Origin: Herbiconiux daphne
Lineage (GTDB): Bacteria; Actinomycetota; Actinomycetes; Actinomycetales; Microbacteriaceae
Assembly (NCBI RefSeq): GCF_024979295.1
Contig: NZ_JANLCJ010000002.1
Span: 620,001-684,000 of the forward strand
DNA length: 64,000 nt
Direction: 5' to 3'
Shown piece by piece: positions 54,648-63,272 of the stretch. Positions within the stretch are counted from its first letter, which is position 1, and every line of letters begins with the position of its first letter. The notes below the pieces were generated by a model that saw only the letters and a program-made list of their open reading frames with translations, had not been told where the DNA came from and did no database searches. The position numbers were made by a program, and so were the translations under genes.

Positions 54648-54765
54648 GTCGCGAGCCTAGGGCCTGCGGCTCGCGCCGGGCGAACGCATGGCGAGGTACG
54701 CGCCGTCGGGCACGCCGTCGGGCACGCCGTTTTGCCTGGCGGCGGCGCGGGCGCAGACTGGTGGC

Positions 54766-55167
54766 ATGGTCGGGCGAGTGCGACGCGGGTTCTTCTGGGT
54801 GCTGAAGAACACCCTGAACCGCGGGGCGTTGCGACTGGCTCGTCGCGGTGTCGGGCCGTTCTATCTGCTGCGGCACACCGGCCGCAGATCAGGGCGGGAG
54901 TTCGAGGTGCCGCTCATTCTCGCGCCGGTCGCCGACGGCCTGGTAGCCGAGCTGACCTATGGCGAGAACGTGAACTGGTATCGCAACGTGGTGGCGTCGG
55001 GGTCGGGCACCGTGCTGCGCGGGCGGCGCAAGTGGCGGGTAGTGGCGGTGGAGCCGATGAGCGCGGAGGCGGGCCTCGCGGCGTTCGGCGGTGCCCCTGC
55101 GGTGGTGCTGCGGTTGTTGGGCAAGCGGGAGTTCCGGTTGCTGCGCACGGCGAGCGACGGCGCATGA
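54766..55167 (+). CDS. Deazaflavin (F420)-dependent nitroreductase family protein
   Basis: A protein of 133 residues from ATG 54766 (MVGRVRRGFFWVLKNTLNRG). YLLRHTGRRSGREFEVPLIL is the DUF385/DDN F420-binding pattern, and LTYGENVNWYRNVVASGSG completes it. Members bind F420 or related flavins and reduce or isomerise unknown substrates. Its stop overlaps the start of the acetyltransferase gene (ATGA). Confidence 0.9.
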   Translation: MVGRVRRGFFWVLKNTLNRGALRLARRGVGPFYLLRHTGRRSGREFEVPLILAPVADGLVAELTYGENVNWYRNVVASGSGTVLRGRRKWRVVAVEPMSAEAGLAAFGGAPAVVLRLLGKREFRLLRTASDGA

Positions 55168-55766
55168 GGCGGGAGGATGTTGCGCCGGTCACGGCGGGGG
55201 CGCATGCGCCGGTGACGGTGCCGGTCACACTACCTCTGCCGCTGCCGGGCGGCGCGGTGCTGCGGCTCGCGGCGGCCGACGACGTGCAGCGGCTCGTCGA
55301 TGCCTATCGCCGCAACCGCAAGCATCTCGCGCCGTGGGAGCCGGCGCGCTCCGAGTCGTTCTTCACGAACGACGACCAGGCCCGCCTGCTCGACGACCTG
55401 CTGGCGCGGCACGCTCTGGGCGAGGCGGTGCCGCTCGTGGTCGTGCACGACGACGAGATCGTCGGCCGATTCACCGTGAGCGGCATCGTGCGGGGTCCTT
55501 TTCTGAACGGCCAGCTCGGCTACTGGATCGCCCACGACCACACCGGTCAGGGTCTCGCGACGACCGCGGTCGACCGCATCAGCGAGCTCTGCGGCCCCCG
55601 CGGACTGGGGCTGCACCGGCTGCAGGCGGCCACCCTGCTGCACAATGCCGCCTCACAGACCGTGCTGCGCCGCGCGGGCTTCGAGCAGATCGGAATGGCG
55701 CCGCGCTACCTGAACATCGCGGGTGTCTGGCAGGATCACCTGCTCTTCCAGCGCATCCTGGAGTGA
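55164..55766 (+). CDS. GNAT family N-acetyltransferase (RimJ/RimL type)
   Basis: A protein of 200 residues from ATG 55164. The GNAT acetyl-CoA motif reads LGYWIAHDHTGQGLATTAVD, with ATLLHNAASQTVLRRAGFEQ and IGMAPRYLNIAGVWQDHLLF, as in ribosomal-protein acetyltransferases. It is translationally coupled to the F420-type gene. Target unknown. Confidence 0.9.
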   Translation: MRREDVAPVTAGAHAPVTVPVTLPLPLPGGAVLRLAAADDVQRLVDAYRRNRKHLAPWEPARSESFFTNDDQARLLDDLLARHALGEAVPLVVVHDDEIVGRFTVSGIVRGPFLNGQLGYWIAHDHTGQGLATTAVDRISELCGPRGLGLHRLQAATLLHNAASQTVLRRAGFEQIGMAPRYLNIAGVWQDHLLFQRILE

Positions 55767-55792
55767 GGGCCACCTCGTCAGCGGGCAGCCGG

Positions 55793-57046
55793 TCAGCGGG
55801 GCACCGAGCCGAGGCCCGATTGCCAGTCGATCCGGTAGTCGAAGAGCCACGCGGGGGTCTGCGACGAACGGGCGCTGCCTGGTCGCGGCGGGGTGGAGCC
55901 CTCCTCCCGCAGTGCTCGGCGCGAACGGGCGAACATCGTGCGCAGAAAGGCGTCACGCACCACGCGACCGACCGGGCCTGGGGCCTTGCCGCTGCCGGCA
56001 CGCTTGCCGCGCGCCACCACGCGGGCGACCCGGCGCCGACGCAGCGACTCATAGGCGTCGAAGGCCTGCTCGATCGTCGCCGAGTCGCGCAGGGCGAGCG
56101 CCAGCACGACCGCGTCCTCGAGCGCCATCGACGCTCCCTGTCCCGACGACGGGGACGCCGCGTGGGCCGCATCGCCGATGATGATCATGCCGGCCCGGTG
56201 CCAGACCGGCACCGACGGGAAGTCATGGGTGGCCCACGGCGCGAACAGCTCGGGCGAGGCCTGGATGATCGCTGCGGCCGGGGTGTCGTCGGCGGCGACC
56301 AGGTCGAGCAGCGTCGTGCGCCACGCCTCACCGTCGATCGCGGCGAGTGAGCCGCGCGCGGGCTCGTCGCGCATCGGCGGGTTCGCGAACCACCAGATCG
56401 TGCCGTCGGGAGCGGGCAGGTAGGAGAAGAAGGTCGAGCGGCCGAAGATCATCTGCATCGTGCCCGGCTCCGCATCGACCGCCACTCCCGTGGCGTAGCC
56501 ACCCGCGTTGAGCACGCCCAGATAGCGGGCCTTCGGGGCGCCGGCGTCGATGAGCGACCGCACGCGGGAGTGCAGCCCGTCGGCGCCGATGAGCAGGTCG
56601 CCCGTCGCCGTGTCGCCGCCGGCGAAGTGGGCCGTGACGGGCCCCGCCTGCCCGGCCTGGTCGACCCTCTCCAACCGGTGCCCGTACTGGATCGGGATGC
56701 CCCGCTGCTCGACCGCCCGGCGGAGCGCCGCGTAGAGCTCCGAGCGGGTGATCGTGCGGGTCACCGTGCCGTCGTCGAGCACCGGCCCGAGCGGAAAGCG
56801 GGTCAGCGGCTCGCCGTCGCCGAGCGCGAGCTGCATGAACGGCGTGTCGACGCCGGGCAGCGAACGGATGTCGACACCGAGCAGGTCGAGCATGCTCACG
56901 CCGTTGACCGCGACCGTGATGAACGCTCCAACGCCGTCGGAATGACTCTCGCGCGCCTCGTGCACCTCGCAGTCGATGCCGGCCTGATGCAGAGCCAGCG
57001 CGGTCGCGGTGCCGGCGATGCCGCCGCCGATGATGAGTGCCTTCAC
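55793..57046 (-). CDS. FAD-dependent monooxygenase
   Basis: A protein of 417 residues. It shows the dinucleotide motif ALIIGGGIAGTATALALHQA, the middle DG motif LIGADGLHSRVR, and the FAD-ribityl motif IIIGDAAHAASPSSGQGASM. This is the PHBH/TetX-like group A hydroxylase layout. It uses NAD(P)H and O2 to hydroxylate an aromatic or antibiotic substrate. It is divergent from a PadR regulator with an AT-rich operator between them, so it is probably inducible. Confidence 0.92.
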   Translation of the reverse strand: MKALIIGGGIAGTATALALHQAGIDCEVHEARESHSDGVGAFITVAVNGVSMLDLLGVDIRSLPGVDTPFMQLALGDGEPLTRFPLGPVLDDGTVTRTITRSELYAALRRAVEQRGIPIQYGHRLERVDQAGQAGPVTAHFAGGDTATGDLLIGADGLHSRVRSLIDAGAPKARYLGVLNAGGYATGVAVDAEPGTMQMIFGRSTFFSYLPAPDGTIWWFANPPMRDEPARGSLAAIDGEAWRTTLLDLVAADDTPAAAIIQASPELFAPWATHDFPSVPVWHRAGMIIIGDAAHAASPSSGQGASMALEDAVVLALALRDSATIEQAFDAYESLRRRRVARVVARGKRAGSGKAPGPVGRVVRDAFLRTMFARSRRALREEGSTPPRPGSARSSQTPAWLFDYRIDWQSGLGSVPR

Positions 57047-57084
57047 AGTGCGTCCTCTCGAGTCGATAGTCGATCGTCATCCGG

Positions 57085-57103
57085 ATAGTTATATTATGAC
57101 TAT
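57085..57103. promoter_or_regulatory. Candidate PadR operator
   Basis: ATAGT-TATATTATG-ACTAT is an AT-rich inverted repeat in the 99-base gap between the divergent monooxygenase and PadR genes. It fits the AT-rich dyads bound by PadR proteins. Confidence 0.55.
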
Positions 57104-57145
57104 TCATACCCGGTCGCCAACTGGAAAGCAATCTATGATCGAACC

Positions 57146-57799
57146 ATGCCTGCCGCAGCGGCCCGACGGTCCCCCCTCGCCCTCGTGGTGCTGACGCTGC
57201 TGGCCGAGCGCCCGATGCACCCCTACGGCATGCTGCAGACGATGAAGCAGCGTCAGAAGACGTCGATCGTCAACATCAACCAGCGCAACAGCCTCTACCA
57301 GGTCATCGACCGTCTCGTGCGCGACGGCCTGGCCGCGGTCGACACCACCGAGCGCGCCGAGAACCGCCCGGAACGCACGCTCTACCGCATCACCGACGAG
57401 GGTCGCGCAGCAGCGGAGCAGTGGGTGGAGCAGCTGCTCGCCTCGGCGAAACCCGAGTACCCGTCGTTCCCGGTGGCGCTCTCGCTCGCCATGATCGTCT
57501 CGCCCTCGCGCGTGGTCGAGGCGCTCAAGGCGCGCCTGACCGCCCTCGCCGACCAGCGCGCCGAGACCCGGGCATCACTGGCCGACGCCGACGCGATGAC
57601 ACTCCCCCGCCTGTTCGTGCTCGACGACGAATACCGCGACGCGATGCTCGACGCCGAGATGGCGTGGATGTCGGCTCTCGTCACCCGCCTGCAGAGCGGC
57701 GAGCTGACCTGGTCGGAGGAGTGGATCGCCGGCGTGGCCGCCCGATTCGCGCAGCCGGAGGCCCCGGAGACAGCCACGCCGCCGCATCAGCCCCGTTAG
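57146..57799 (+). CDS. PadR family transcriptional regulator
   Basis: A protein of 217 residues. The winged helix is LALVVLTLLAERPMHPYGML, YQVIDRLVRDGLAAVDTTER and TLYRITDEGRAAAEQW. The helical C-terminal dimerisation domain makes it a PadR-s2-like size. It is divergent from the FAD monooxygenase and likely its repressor. Confidence 0.92.
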   Translation: MPAAAARRSPLALVVLTLLAERPMHPYGMLQTMKQRQKTSIVNINQRNSLYQVIDRLVRDGLAAVDTTERAENRPERTLYRITDEGRAAAEQWVEQLLASAKPEYPSFPVALSLAMIVSPSRVVEALKARLTALADQRAETRASLADADAMTLPRLFVLDDEYRDAMLDAEMAWMSALVTRLQSGELTWSEEWIAGVAARFAQPEAPETATPPHQPR

Positions 57800-57807
57800 T
57801 AGCCCGG

Positions 57808-58704
57808 TCAGTATCCCCGGTAGTAGCCCGCGTCGATGTCGGCGAGCAGACCCTGGTGAGTCGGGGTCCAGCCGAGGAGCTCTTGCGTCAGAGCACTCGA
57901 GGCCGGCATGTCGAGGGCGAAGAACGCGCCGATCCAGCCGAAGTGCCCCGCGGCGTCATCCGGAGCGACCGAGACCGCCGGCACCCCGATCGCCCGGCCC
58001 AGCGCCTCGGCGATGTGCCGGGCCGGAATGCCCTCCTCGCCCACGCCGTGCACGACGGAGCCCGCCGGAGCCTTCTCGAGGGCCAGGCGCACCAGGGTCG
58101 CGACATCCTGAACATGAACAGCCGGCCAGCGATTCGAGCCGTCGCCGACATAGCCCGACTCGCCCGTGGTGCGCGCGACACCCGCCAGAGTCGAGACGAA
58201 GCCGTGATCACCCTCGCCGTGCACCGTGGGCGAGAACCGCAGGCTGACCGAGCGCACGCCGCGGTCGGCGAACGAGAGCGCGAGGTGCTCAGCGCCGCCG
58301 CGCATCGCCTCGGGGCCCACCATCGGGGTGGCGTCGCGCTCGGTCACCACGCGCCCGGGAGCGAGCCCGGCCACGCCCGCCGCGAACAGCAGCGCGCGGT
58401 CGGTGCCGGCCAGCACGTCGCCGAAGGTCTCGATGACGGCGCGCTCGGTGCGGCCGGCTCCCGCCATGTCGGAGAAGTCGTGCTTGAAACCGAGGTGCAC
58501 GACCGCGTCAGCGCCCTCGGCGCCGGCGCGCAGCACGTCGAGATCGTCGAGACCGCCGCGCAGAACGTCGACTCCGGATGCCGCCACTGCGGCCGCAGCC
58601 CCGTCGGAGCGGGCGAGCCCGACGACCTGGTGGCCGGCGGCGATGAGTTCGGGAACGACGGCCGAGCCGATCCAGCCGGATGCTCCGGTGACGAATACGC
58701 GCAT
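57808..58704 (-). CDS. NAD(P)-dependent epimerase/dehydratase-like SDR
   Basis: A protein of 298 residues from ATG 58704 with MRVFVTGASGWIGSAVVPEL at its N-terminus and DAVVHLGFKHDFSDM after. It is a paralogue of the protein at 44949-45830 and, like it, is divergent from a TetR regulator with two palindromic operators between. Substrate unknown. Confidence 0.92.
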   Translation of the reverse strand: MRVFVTGASGWIGSAVVPELIAAGHQVVGLARSDGAAAAVAASGVDVLRGGLDDLDVLRAGAEGADAVVHLGFKHDFSDMAGAGRTERAVIETFGDVLAGTDRALLFAAGVAGLAPGRVVTERDATPMVGPEAMRGGAEHLALSFADRGVRSVSLRFSPTVHGEGDHGFVSTLAGVARTTGESGYVGDGSNRWPAVHVQDVATLVRLALEKAPAGSVVHGVGEEGIPARHIAEALGRAIGVPAVSVAPDDAAGHFGWIGAFFALDMPASSALTQELLGWTPTHQGLLADIDAGYYRGY

Positions 58705-58743
58705 GAGTGCGCCTCCTTCGGGTCCGGCGTGTCCGCCGGGCAT

Positions 58744-58793
58744 TGATGTCAGTTTCTGTCATCAGGCTAGCACGCCATGTCAGGTTCTGTCAT
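58744..58793. promoter_or_regulatory. Two TetR operators
   Basis: TGATGTCAG/CTGTCATCA arms around TTT (58744-58764), and ATGTCAGGTTCTGTCAT (58777-58793). Their centres are 31 bases apart, between the divergent SDR and TetR genes. The core ATGnCAG-N3-CTGnCAT differs from the ATGnGAC-N4-GTCnCAT of the other pair. Confidence 0.7.
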
Positions 58794-58808
58794 CACTAGA
58801 CTGGTCGC

Positions 58809-59453
58809 ATGATGACACGCTGGCTTCCGGATGCGCGTGGTCGCCTGACCGTCGCCGCGATCGCCCTCTACGGCGAGCGGGGCTTCGAGCAGACGACGGT
58901 GGCCGAGATCGCCGAGCGCGCGGGGGTGACGGAGCGCACCTTCTATCGGCACTTCTCCGACAAGCGCGAGGTGCTGTTCGGGGGTTCGGGCGACCTGCAG
59001 GCGACCGTGATCGGAGCCATCGAGGCGGCCCCGCCGGGCCGCGCGCCGATCGACGTGATGGGCGACGCGATGGCGAGCGCGGCCGCGCTGATGCAGCCGG
59101 GCCGCGACCACTCGCGCGGGCGGGCGGCGGTGATCGAGGCGAATCCGAGCCTGCAGGAGCGAGAGCTGCTGAAGCTCGCGACGCTGAGTGCGGCCAGTGC
59201 CGAGGCGCTGCGCCGACGAGGGGTGCCGACGCTGGCGGCGGCCGTCGCCGCCGAGGCGGGGGTGACGGTGTTCAAGCTCGGCTTCGAGCGGTGGATCGCC
59301 GACAGCGCTGCAGGCACTGCGGGCGATGCTGCGGGCGACACCCTGGGCGACACTGCGGGTGCTGCGCCCGAGAGTGGCGATGCGCCCGACTTCGCCCGGT
59401 GCATCCGCGAGGCCCTCGACGAGTTGAAGGCGCTGACGAACCCGTCGCGCTGA
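58809..59453 (+). CDS. TetR family transcriptional regulator
   Basis: A protein of 214 residues. The helix-turn-helix is LYGERGFEQTTVAEIAERAG followed by VTERTFYRHFSDKREVL. A low-complexity Ala/Gly/Asp insertion (AAGTAGDAAGDTLGDTAG) precedes the last helix. It is the partner of the divergent SDR gene. Confidence 0.93.
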   Translation: MMTRWLPDARGRLTVAAIALYGERGFEQTTVAEIAERAGVTERTFYRHFSDKREVLFGGSGDLQATVIGAIEAAPPGRAPIDVMGDAMASAAALMQPGRDHSRGRAAVIEANPSLQERELLKLATLSAASAEALRRRGVPTLAAAVAAEAGVTVFKLGFERWIADSAAGTAGDAAGDTLGDTAGAAPESGDAPDFARCIREALDELKALTNPSR

Positions 59454-59579
59454 CCGACCCAGCCCCGGATCGACCCAGCCCCTGATCATCCCGGGGCCTG
59501 CGCTCACCGGGTGCGCGGGCGTACCCTCGAACCGAGGGAGCCGCACACCCGTGCCGGCACCACCGAGGAGGCTTTTTCG

Positions 59580-59807
59580 ATGAATGCCGCTTTCACCGAT
59601 GCGACGCCGCCCGAACCGCTCGACGACGAGGTCGACGTGCCGCCGGACGCCGTGAAGGTCACCGACTACGAACCCGACGACCCCGATCGCGAGGCGATCA
59701 TCGACGAGCTTCCGGTGACGACCGTCACGACCGACCGCGGCGACCTGCTCGAGGCTCGCGACGACGACCGCGCGCTCGACGACTTCGACGACCCCGACGC
59801 GCCCTGA
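59580..59807 (+). CDS. Small acidic protein
   Basis: From ATG 59580, with GAGGAGG 9 bases upstream, it encodes 75 residues. More than a third are Asp or Glu (PPEPLDDEVDVPPDAVKVTD and RALDDFDDPDAP). No fold can be recognised; it is probably disordered. The good ribosome site supports it as a real gene. Confidence 0.7.
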   Translation: MNAAFTDATPPEPLDDEVDVPPDAVKVTDYEPDDPDREAIIDELPVTTVTTDRGDLLEARDDDRALDDFDDPDAP

Positions 59808-59894
59808 GGTCGGCGACCGGCCAATGCGGTCTGCGTCGATCAGAGGCCGGTCAGAAACCGGTGCCAATCCGGTCCGAAGGCGGTTTGAAACCGG

Positions 59895-60590
59895 TCAGAA
59901 CTCGTCGGCGTGCTGCTCGCGGCGCGGGGTGCGATCGGCCTCGTCGCGCCACACGCAGCGGGCGGCGACGTAGCCGCCCACGACCGCGGCGATGAGCGTG
60001 ATGCTCGTCGAGAGCAGCCACGCCTGCCATGACCCGAGCAGACCGCTCGCCGCGATGCCGAAGACGAAGGTGCCGATGGTCACCCGCAGCATGACGGCGT
60101 AACCCCGGCCCCGAGCGGTGAAGCGCCGCGACTCGACCTCGACCCAGGCCAGCAGCCCGAAACCGGTCACGAGCACCGCTTCGAGAAGCGCGATGACGAG
60201 CCCCGCGGCGATCGCCGACCCGATCGGCGAGGTGCCGATCGGTGCGTTCGCGCTTGGCGAGGTGCCACTCGACGACACGAGGATGAACGCCTGCGACGCG
60301 AAGAACGCGGCCACCCCCGCCGCCGCTCCCGATTCGATGGCGAACCAGCGGCGACCACGTCTCGCTGGTGCGGCGGCATCCGTCGGCGCCGGGATGTCGG
60401 CGGACGACTGCACGCCTGTCGTGCCCTCGGAAGCACCTGTCCGCAAGGAGACATCCGAATCGGTCAGCCGCACGGAGAACGCGTCAGCACCGGTGGGCGA
60501 GATGGCGGGCACGAGGCCGCTCTCCGCTCCGAGGGGCACAGCGGCGTTCGATCCGCGCGGTTTCGATGTCGCGGCATCATCTGCACGCAT
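59895..60590 (-). CDS. Hypothetical membrane protein
   Basis: A protein of 231 residues. A disordered N-terminus of about 80 residues precedes four hydrophobic segments (SGAAAGVAAFFASQAFILV, IAAGLVIALLEAVLVTGFGL, VTIGTFVFGIAASGLLGS, STSITLIAAVVGGYVAARC) and a charged tail. Similar proteins are common in Microbacteriaceae; function unknown. Confidence 0.7.
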   Translation of the reverse strand: MRADDAATSKPRGSNAAVPLGAESGLVPAISPTGADAFSVRLTDSDVSLRTGASEGTTGVQSSADIPAPTDAAAPARRGRRWFAIESGAAAGVAAFFASQAFILVSSSGTSPSANAPIGTSPIGSAIAAGLVIALLEAVLVTGFGLLAWVEVESRRFTARGRGYAVMLRVTIGTFVFGIAASGLLGSWQAWLLSTSITLIAAVVGGYVAARCVWRDEADRTPRREQHADEF

Positions 60591-60704
60591 CGTTCACCTC
60601 CATGAAGGCTCCGACCCCACGCTGGGCCGGCCCGCAGTTGTCAACACTAGCCCCGTCGTTGCACGCCCGGCGCACCCCGCGCCCGTGTCTGCGGGGATGC
60701 GGTC

Positions 60705-60734
60705 TTGACATGCAAGCGAGAGCTTGCCTATTGT
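60705..60734 (+). promoter_or_regulatory. Promoter with operator in the spacer, ArsR gene
   Basis: TTGACA (60705-60710) and TATTGT (60729-60734) are 18 bases apart. The spacer holds the perfect palindrome GCAAGC-GAGA-GCTTGC (60712-60727). The ATG follows 7 bases after the -10 box, so the mRNA is probably leaderless and autorepressed. Confidence 0.7.
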
Positions 60735-60741
60735 TTCGGGC

Positions 60742-61089
60742 ATGGGCGACGTGTTCAAGGCGCTGGCCGATGAGACGCGGCGCATCATCCTCGACGAGCT
60801 GGTCGAGCGTGACGAGCAGACACTGTTCGAGATCTGCACGAGGCTCATCTCGAAACACGGTCTCACCTCGTCGCGCCAAGCCGTGTCGCAGCACCTCGAC
60901 ATCCTCGAAGACGCGGGGCTCGTTCGGGTGCAGCGGCGCGGGCGCTACAAGCTGCACTTCGTCGACACCGCGCCGCTCGCACAGATCGCGAGGCGGTGGC
61001 CGGCCCCGGCTCCCCCGTCGCCCACACCTCCGCCCGCCCTGCCCATACCAGCCCTGCCACCGCCAGCCCTGCCACCGAAGGAGAAATAA
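60742..61089 (+). CDS. ArsR family transcriptional regulator
   Basis: A protein of 115 residues from ATG 60742: MGDVFKALADETRRIILDEL, SSRQAVSQHLDILEDAGLVR and VQRRGRYKLHFVD form the ArsR winged helix. There are no metal-binding Cys pairs. The last 30 residues are a Pro/Ala tail. It is followed after 2 bases by the VOC gene, so the pair is one transcript under an autoregulated promoter. Confidence 0.92.
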   Translation: MGDVFKALADETRRIILDELVERDEQTLFEICTRLISKHGLTSSRQAVSQHLDILEDAGLVRVQRRGRYKLHFVDTAPLAQIARRWPAPAPPSPTPPPALPIPALPPPALPPKEK

Positions 61090-61091
61090 CG

Positions 61092-61478
61092 ATGAAGATC
61101 CAGCTCACGAGCGTTCTGGTCGACGACCAGGCCAAGGCGCTCGAGTTCTACACCGCCGCGCTCGGGTTCACGCTGCAACAGGATGTTCCGCTCGGCGAGC
61201 ACCGCTGGCTGACCGTCTCGGGTGACAGCGGGGAGTTTCCGCAGATCGTGCTCGAGCCCGACGAGCATCCGGCCGCGAAGGCGTTCAAGGCGGCGCTCGT
61301 GGCCGACGGCATCCCCTACACCGTGTTCGCCGTCGACGACGTGGCCGCCGAGTTCGAGCGGCTCTCGAACCTCGGCGTGGTGTTCACGCAGCCGCCCGTG
61401 CCGATGGGCCCGGTGATCACCGCCGTCTTCGACGACACGTGCGGCAACCTGATCCAGATCGCCCAGATGGTCGACTGA
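61092..61478 (+). CDS. VOC family protein
   Basis: A protein of 128 residues, preceded by AAGGAG. MKIQLTSVLVDDQAKALEFY, HRWLTVSGDS, VFAVDDVAAEFERL and VFDDTCGNLIQIAQ form the glyoxalase fold with its usual metal-site residues. ArsR-VOC pairs of this type are very common in actinobacteria. Substrate unknown. Confidence 0.92.
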   Translation: MKIQLTSVLVDDQAKALEFYTAALGFTLQQDVPLGEHRWLTVSGDSGEFPQIVLEPDEHPAAKAFKAALVADGIPYTVFAVDDVAAEFERLSNLGVVFTQPPVPMGPVITAVFDDTCGNLIQIAQMVD

Positions 61479-61501
61479 TCCGGCAGCCGGGTCGTCGTTT
61501 C

Positions 61502-61783
61502 TCAGTCGACGTCGAGGCGGATGCGCCCGCCCGAGATGCCCTTGTCGCCGTCGGGAGAAGGCGCCGGAGCGACCAGTCGCTGCTCGGCGTCGAGGGTGTC
61601 GCGAGCGAGGGCGGCGTGCGGGTTGAACACCTCGTCATAGGCCGCGGTCATGAGCCCGGCGCCCGGTGCGCTCGCACCACGCAGTTCCGGATGCCGTCGC
61701 ACGTGCGCCCCGAGCGCGAAGAGCACCACGACCACACCGAGAAGTGCCGCGACCACCGCCGCGGCCATCAGCATGCCGCCCAT
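61502..61783 (-). CDS. Hypothetical single-pass membrane protein
   Basis: A protein of 93 residues from ATG 61783. The first 28 residues are a membrane helix (MLMAAAVVAALLGVVVVLFA); the rest is a polar cytosolic or external tail (DEVFNPHAALARDTLDAEQR). Function unknown. Confidence 0.65.
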   Translation of the reverse strand: MGGMLMAAAVVAALLGVVVVLFALGAHVRRHPELRGASAPGAGLMTAAYDEVFNPHAALARDTLDAEQRLVAPAPSPDGDKGISGGRIRLDVD

Positions 61784-61866
61784 GCCCTCGATGCTACCCG
61801 CGCCTCGGGCGTAACATTCGGCACCGGCCCGCCGCGATCGCGTAACGTCGACCGGGCAACCCACCG

Positions 61867-61937
61867 GGCGCCTTGGCGGAGTGGTTACGCAGCGGTCTGC
61901 AAAACCGTTTACACGGGTTCGAGTCCCGTAGGTGCCT
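61867..61937 (+). tRNA. tRNA-Cys (GCA)
   Basis: All four arms fold. The acceptor GGCGCCT pairs with AGGTGCC (one G-U pair). The anticodon loop CTGCAAA carries GCA. The T-arm is ACGGG-TTCGAGT-CCCGT and the D-arm contains AGTGGTTA. CCA is not encoded. The length of 71 bases is normal for bacterial tRNA-Cys. Confidence 0.96.
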
Positions 61938-62058
61938 CGACAGTCGTCCGACCCACTCGACCGACCCGCTTCACCTCTCACCCCCTTCCGACACAGGGCG
62001 CTTCCGCGGCACAGCCCGCTTCGCTACCCTGGAGGGGCAGTCGATCGAGGAGGACGAC

Positions 62059-62433
62059 ATGCCGCGAGGTTTCGCAGCCGACACGGTGGAGGACTACCTC
62101 CGCGCCGTGCCCGACGACCAGCGCGAGGCGCTGACCGAGGTACGGGCCGCCCTGCTCGCTGCCATCCCCGACGCCCGCGAGGTGATCTCCTACCAGATCC
62201 CCGTGTTTCAATACGGAAAACGCGGTTTGGTCGGGCTTTCCGCCGCGCAGACCCACTGCAGCCTGCACCTGATGAGCCCGCCGCTCGCGAAGGCGTTCGC
62301 GGCATCCGGAGAGCTGACCGAGGGAACGCTCTCGGGCGCGACCCTGCAGTTCCCGAACGATGCGCCCCTCAGCGAGGAGACGGTGCGCCTCGTGGTCGAG
62401 CGGCGCATCGCCGAGGTCGACGCGCGGCGCTAG
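62059..62433 (+). CDS. DUF1801 family protein
   Basis: A protein of 124 residues from ATG 62059, with GAGGAGG 6 bases upstream. VEDYLRAVPDDQREALTEVR, REVISYQIPVFQYGKRGLVG and TLQFPNDAPLSEETVRLVVE are the DUF1801 (YdhG-like, frataxin-resembling) pattern. A role as an iron chaperone has been proposed for some members; unknown here. Confidence 0.9.
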   Translation: MPRGFAADTVEDYLRAVPDDQREALTEVRAALLAAIPDAREVISYQIPVFQYGKRGLVGLSAAQTHCSLHLMSPPLAKAFAASGELTEGTLSGATLQFPNDAPLSEETVRLVVERRIAEVDARR

Positions 62434-62467
62434 CCGAGAAGCCCCGCGCTAGCCGGGAAGCCCCGCG

Positions 62468-63007
62468 CTAGCTGACGAGGCTCGGCTTTCGCAGCAGCGC
62501 GTAGGTGTACTGCAGGTTGGCGACGGCGTGCAGCACGACGCCGGCCCCCACCACCACGAGGGCGATCATCGAGGCCACCGGATGCCCCGGCCAGAACGAT
62601 TCCACGAGCAGCAGCAGCGGGAACCCCACCATGAGCAGAACGGTGCGGAACCGCCCGAGCCAGCGCACCTTCACGATGCCGGGCTTGCGCACCAGGATGG
62701 TGATGCCGAGGAGCAGGTCGCTGAGCAGCAGCACGAGGGCCATCCACAGTGGCACCAGGCCCGCCACCACGAGGGTGGCGCACACCACGAACTGGCTCAC
62801 CCGGTCGGCGATGGGGTCGAGCTTCTTGCCGAGATCGGTCTGCTGATCGAACCGGCGGGCGATGAAGCCGTCGGCCCAGTCGGTGATGCCGAGCACGATC
62901 AGGGTGATCAACGCCAGCAGCGGACTCCGGGCGACCAGCAGCACGACCACGAACAGCGGGGTCAGGATGAGGAGTCGCCCGAACGAGATGGCGTTGGGCA
63001 CGTTCAC
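62468..63007 (-). CDS. CDP-alcohol phosphatidyltransferase
   Basis: A protein of 179 residues from GTG 63007, whose GTGA overlaps the upstream stop. The signature D-x2-DG-x2-AR-x8-G-x3-D-x3-D is complete in DWADGFIARRFDQQTDLGKK, KLDPIAD. It has about five membrane helices. It is PgsA-like in size and would make phosphatidylglycerol-phosphate or a related phospholipid from CDP-diacylglycerol at the membrane. A second paralogue elsewhere cannot be excluded, so no symbol is given. Confidence 0.92.
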   Translation of the reverse strand: MNVPNAISFGRLLILTPLFVVVLLVARSPLLALITLIVLGITDWADGFIARRFDQQTDLGKKLDPIADRVSQFVVCATLVVAGLVPLWMALVLLLSDLLLGITILVRKPGIVKVRWLGRFRTVLLMVGFPLLLLVESFWPGHPVASMIALVVVGAGVVLHAVANLQYTYALLRKPSLVS

Positions 63008-63219
63008 GCGTCGGGCAGGGCCTCGGTGGTGATGATCTGGCCCGTCCAGCCCTCTTGGGCGGCGATCACTTCGGTGAGTTCGGCGTTGATGTAGAGGGTG
63101 CCGCCGTCGGGCCCGGCGGAGTGGAAGTAGGAGTCGTTGAAAACCGAGTCGCTCAACACCACCTTCACGTTCGGATACGTCTGCACGATGCGTGCGATGG
63201 CGCGTTCGGGGTCGGACAC
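63004..63219 (-). CDS. Small hypothetical protein coupled to the phosphatidyltransferase
   Basis: A protein of 71 residues (MSDPERAIARIVQTYPNVKV, VLSDSVFNDSYFHSAGPDGG). It is a compact alpha/beta sequence with no recognised family. Its stop overlaps the start of the CDP-alcohol phosphatidyltransferase, so both are expressed together. GGAGGAG lies just upstream of its ATG. Confidence 0.7.
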   Translation of the reverse strand: MSDPERAIARIVQTYPNVKVVLSDSVFNDSYFHSAGPDGGTLYINAELTEVIAAQEGWTGQIITTEALPDA

Positions 63220-63272
63220 GTCTCCTCCTTTCGATAGCCTGTGACTAGCTTACTTCCAGGGGGTATTCATCT

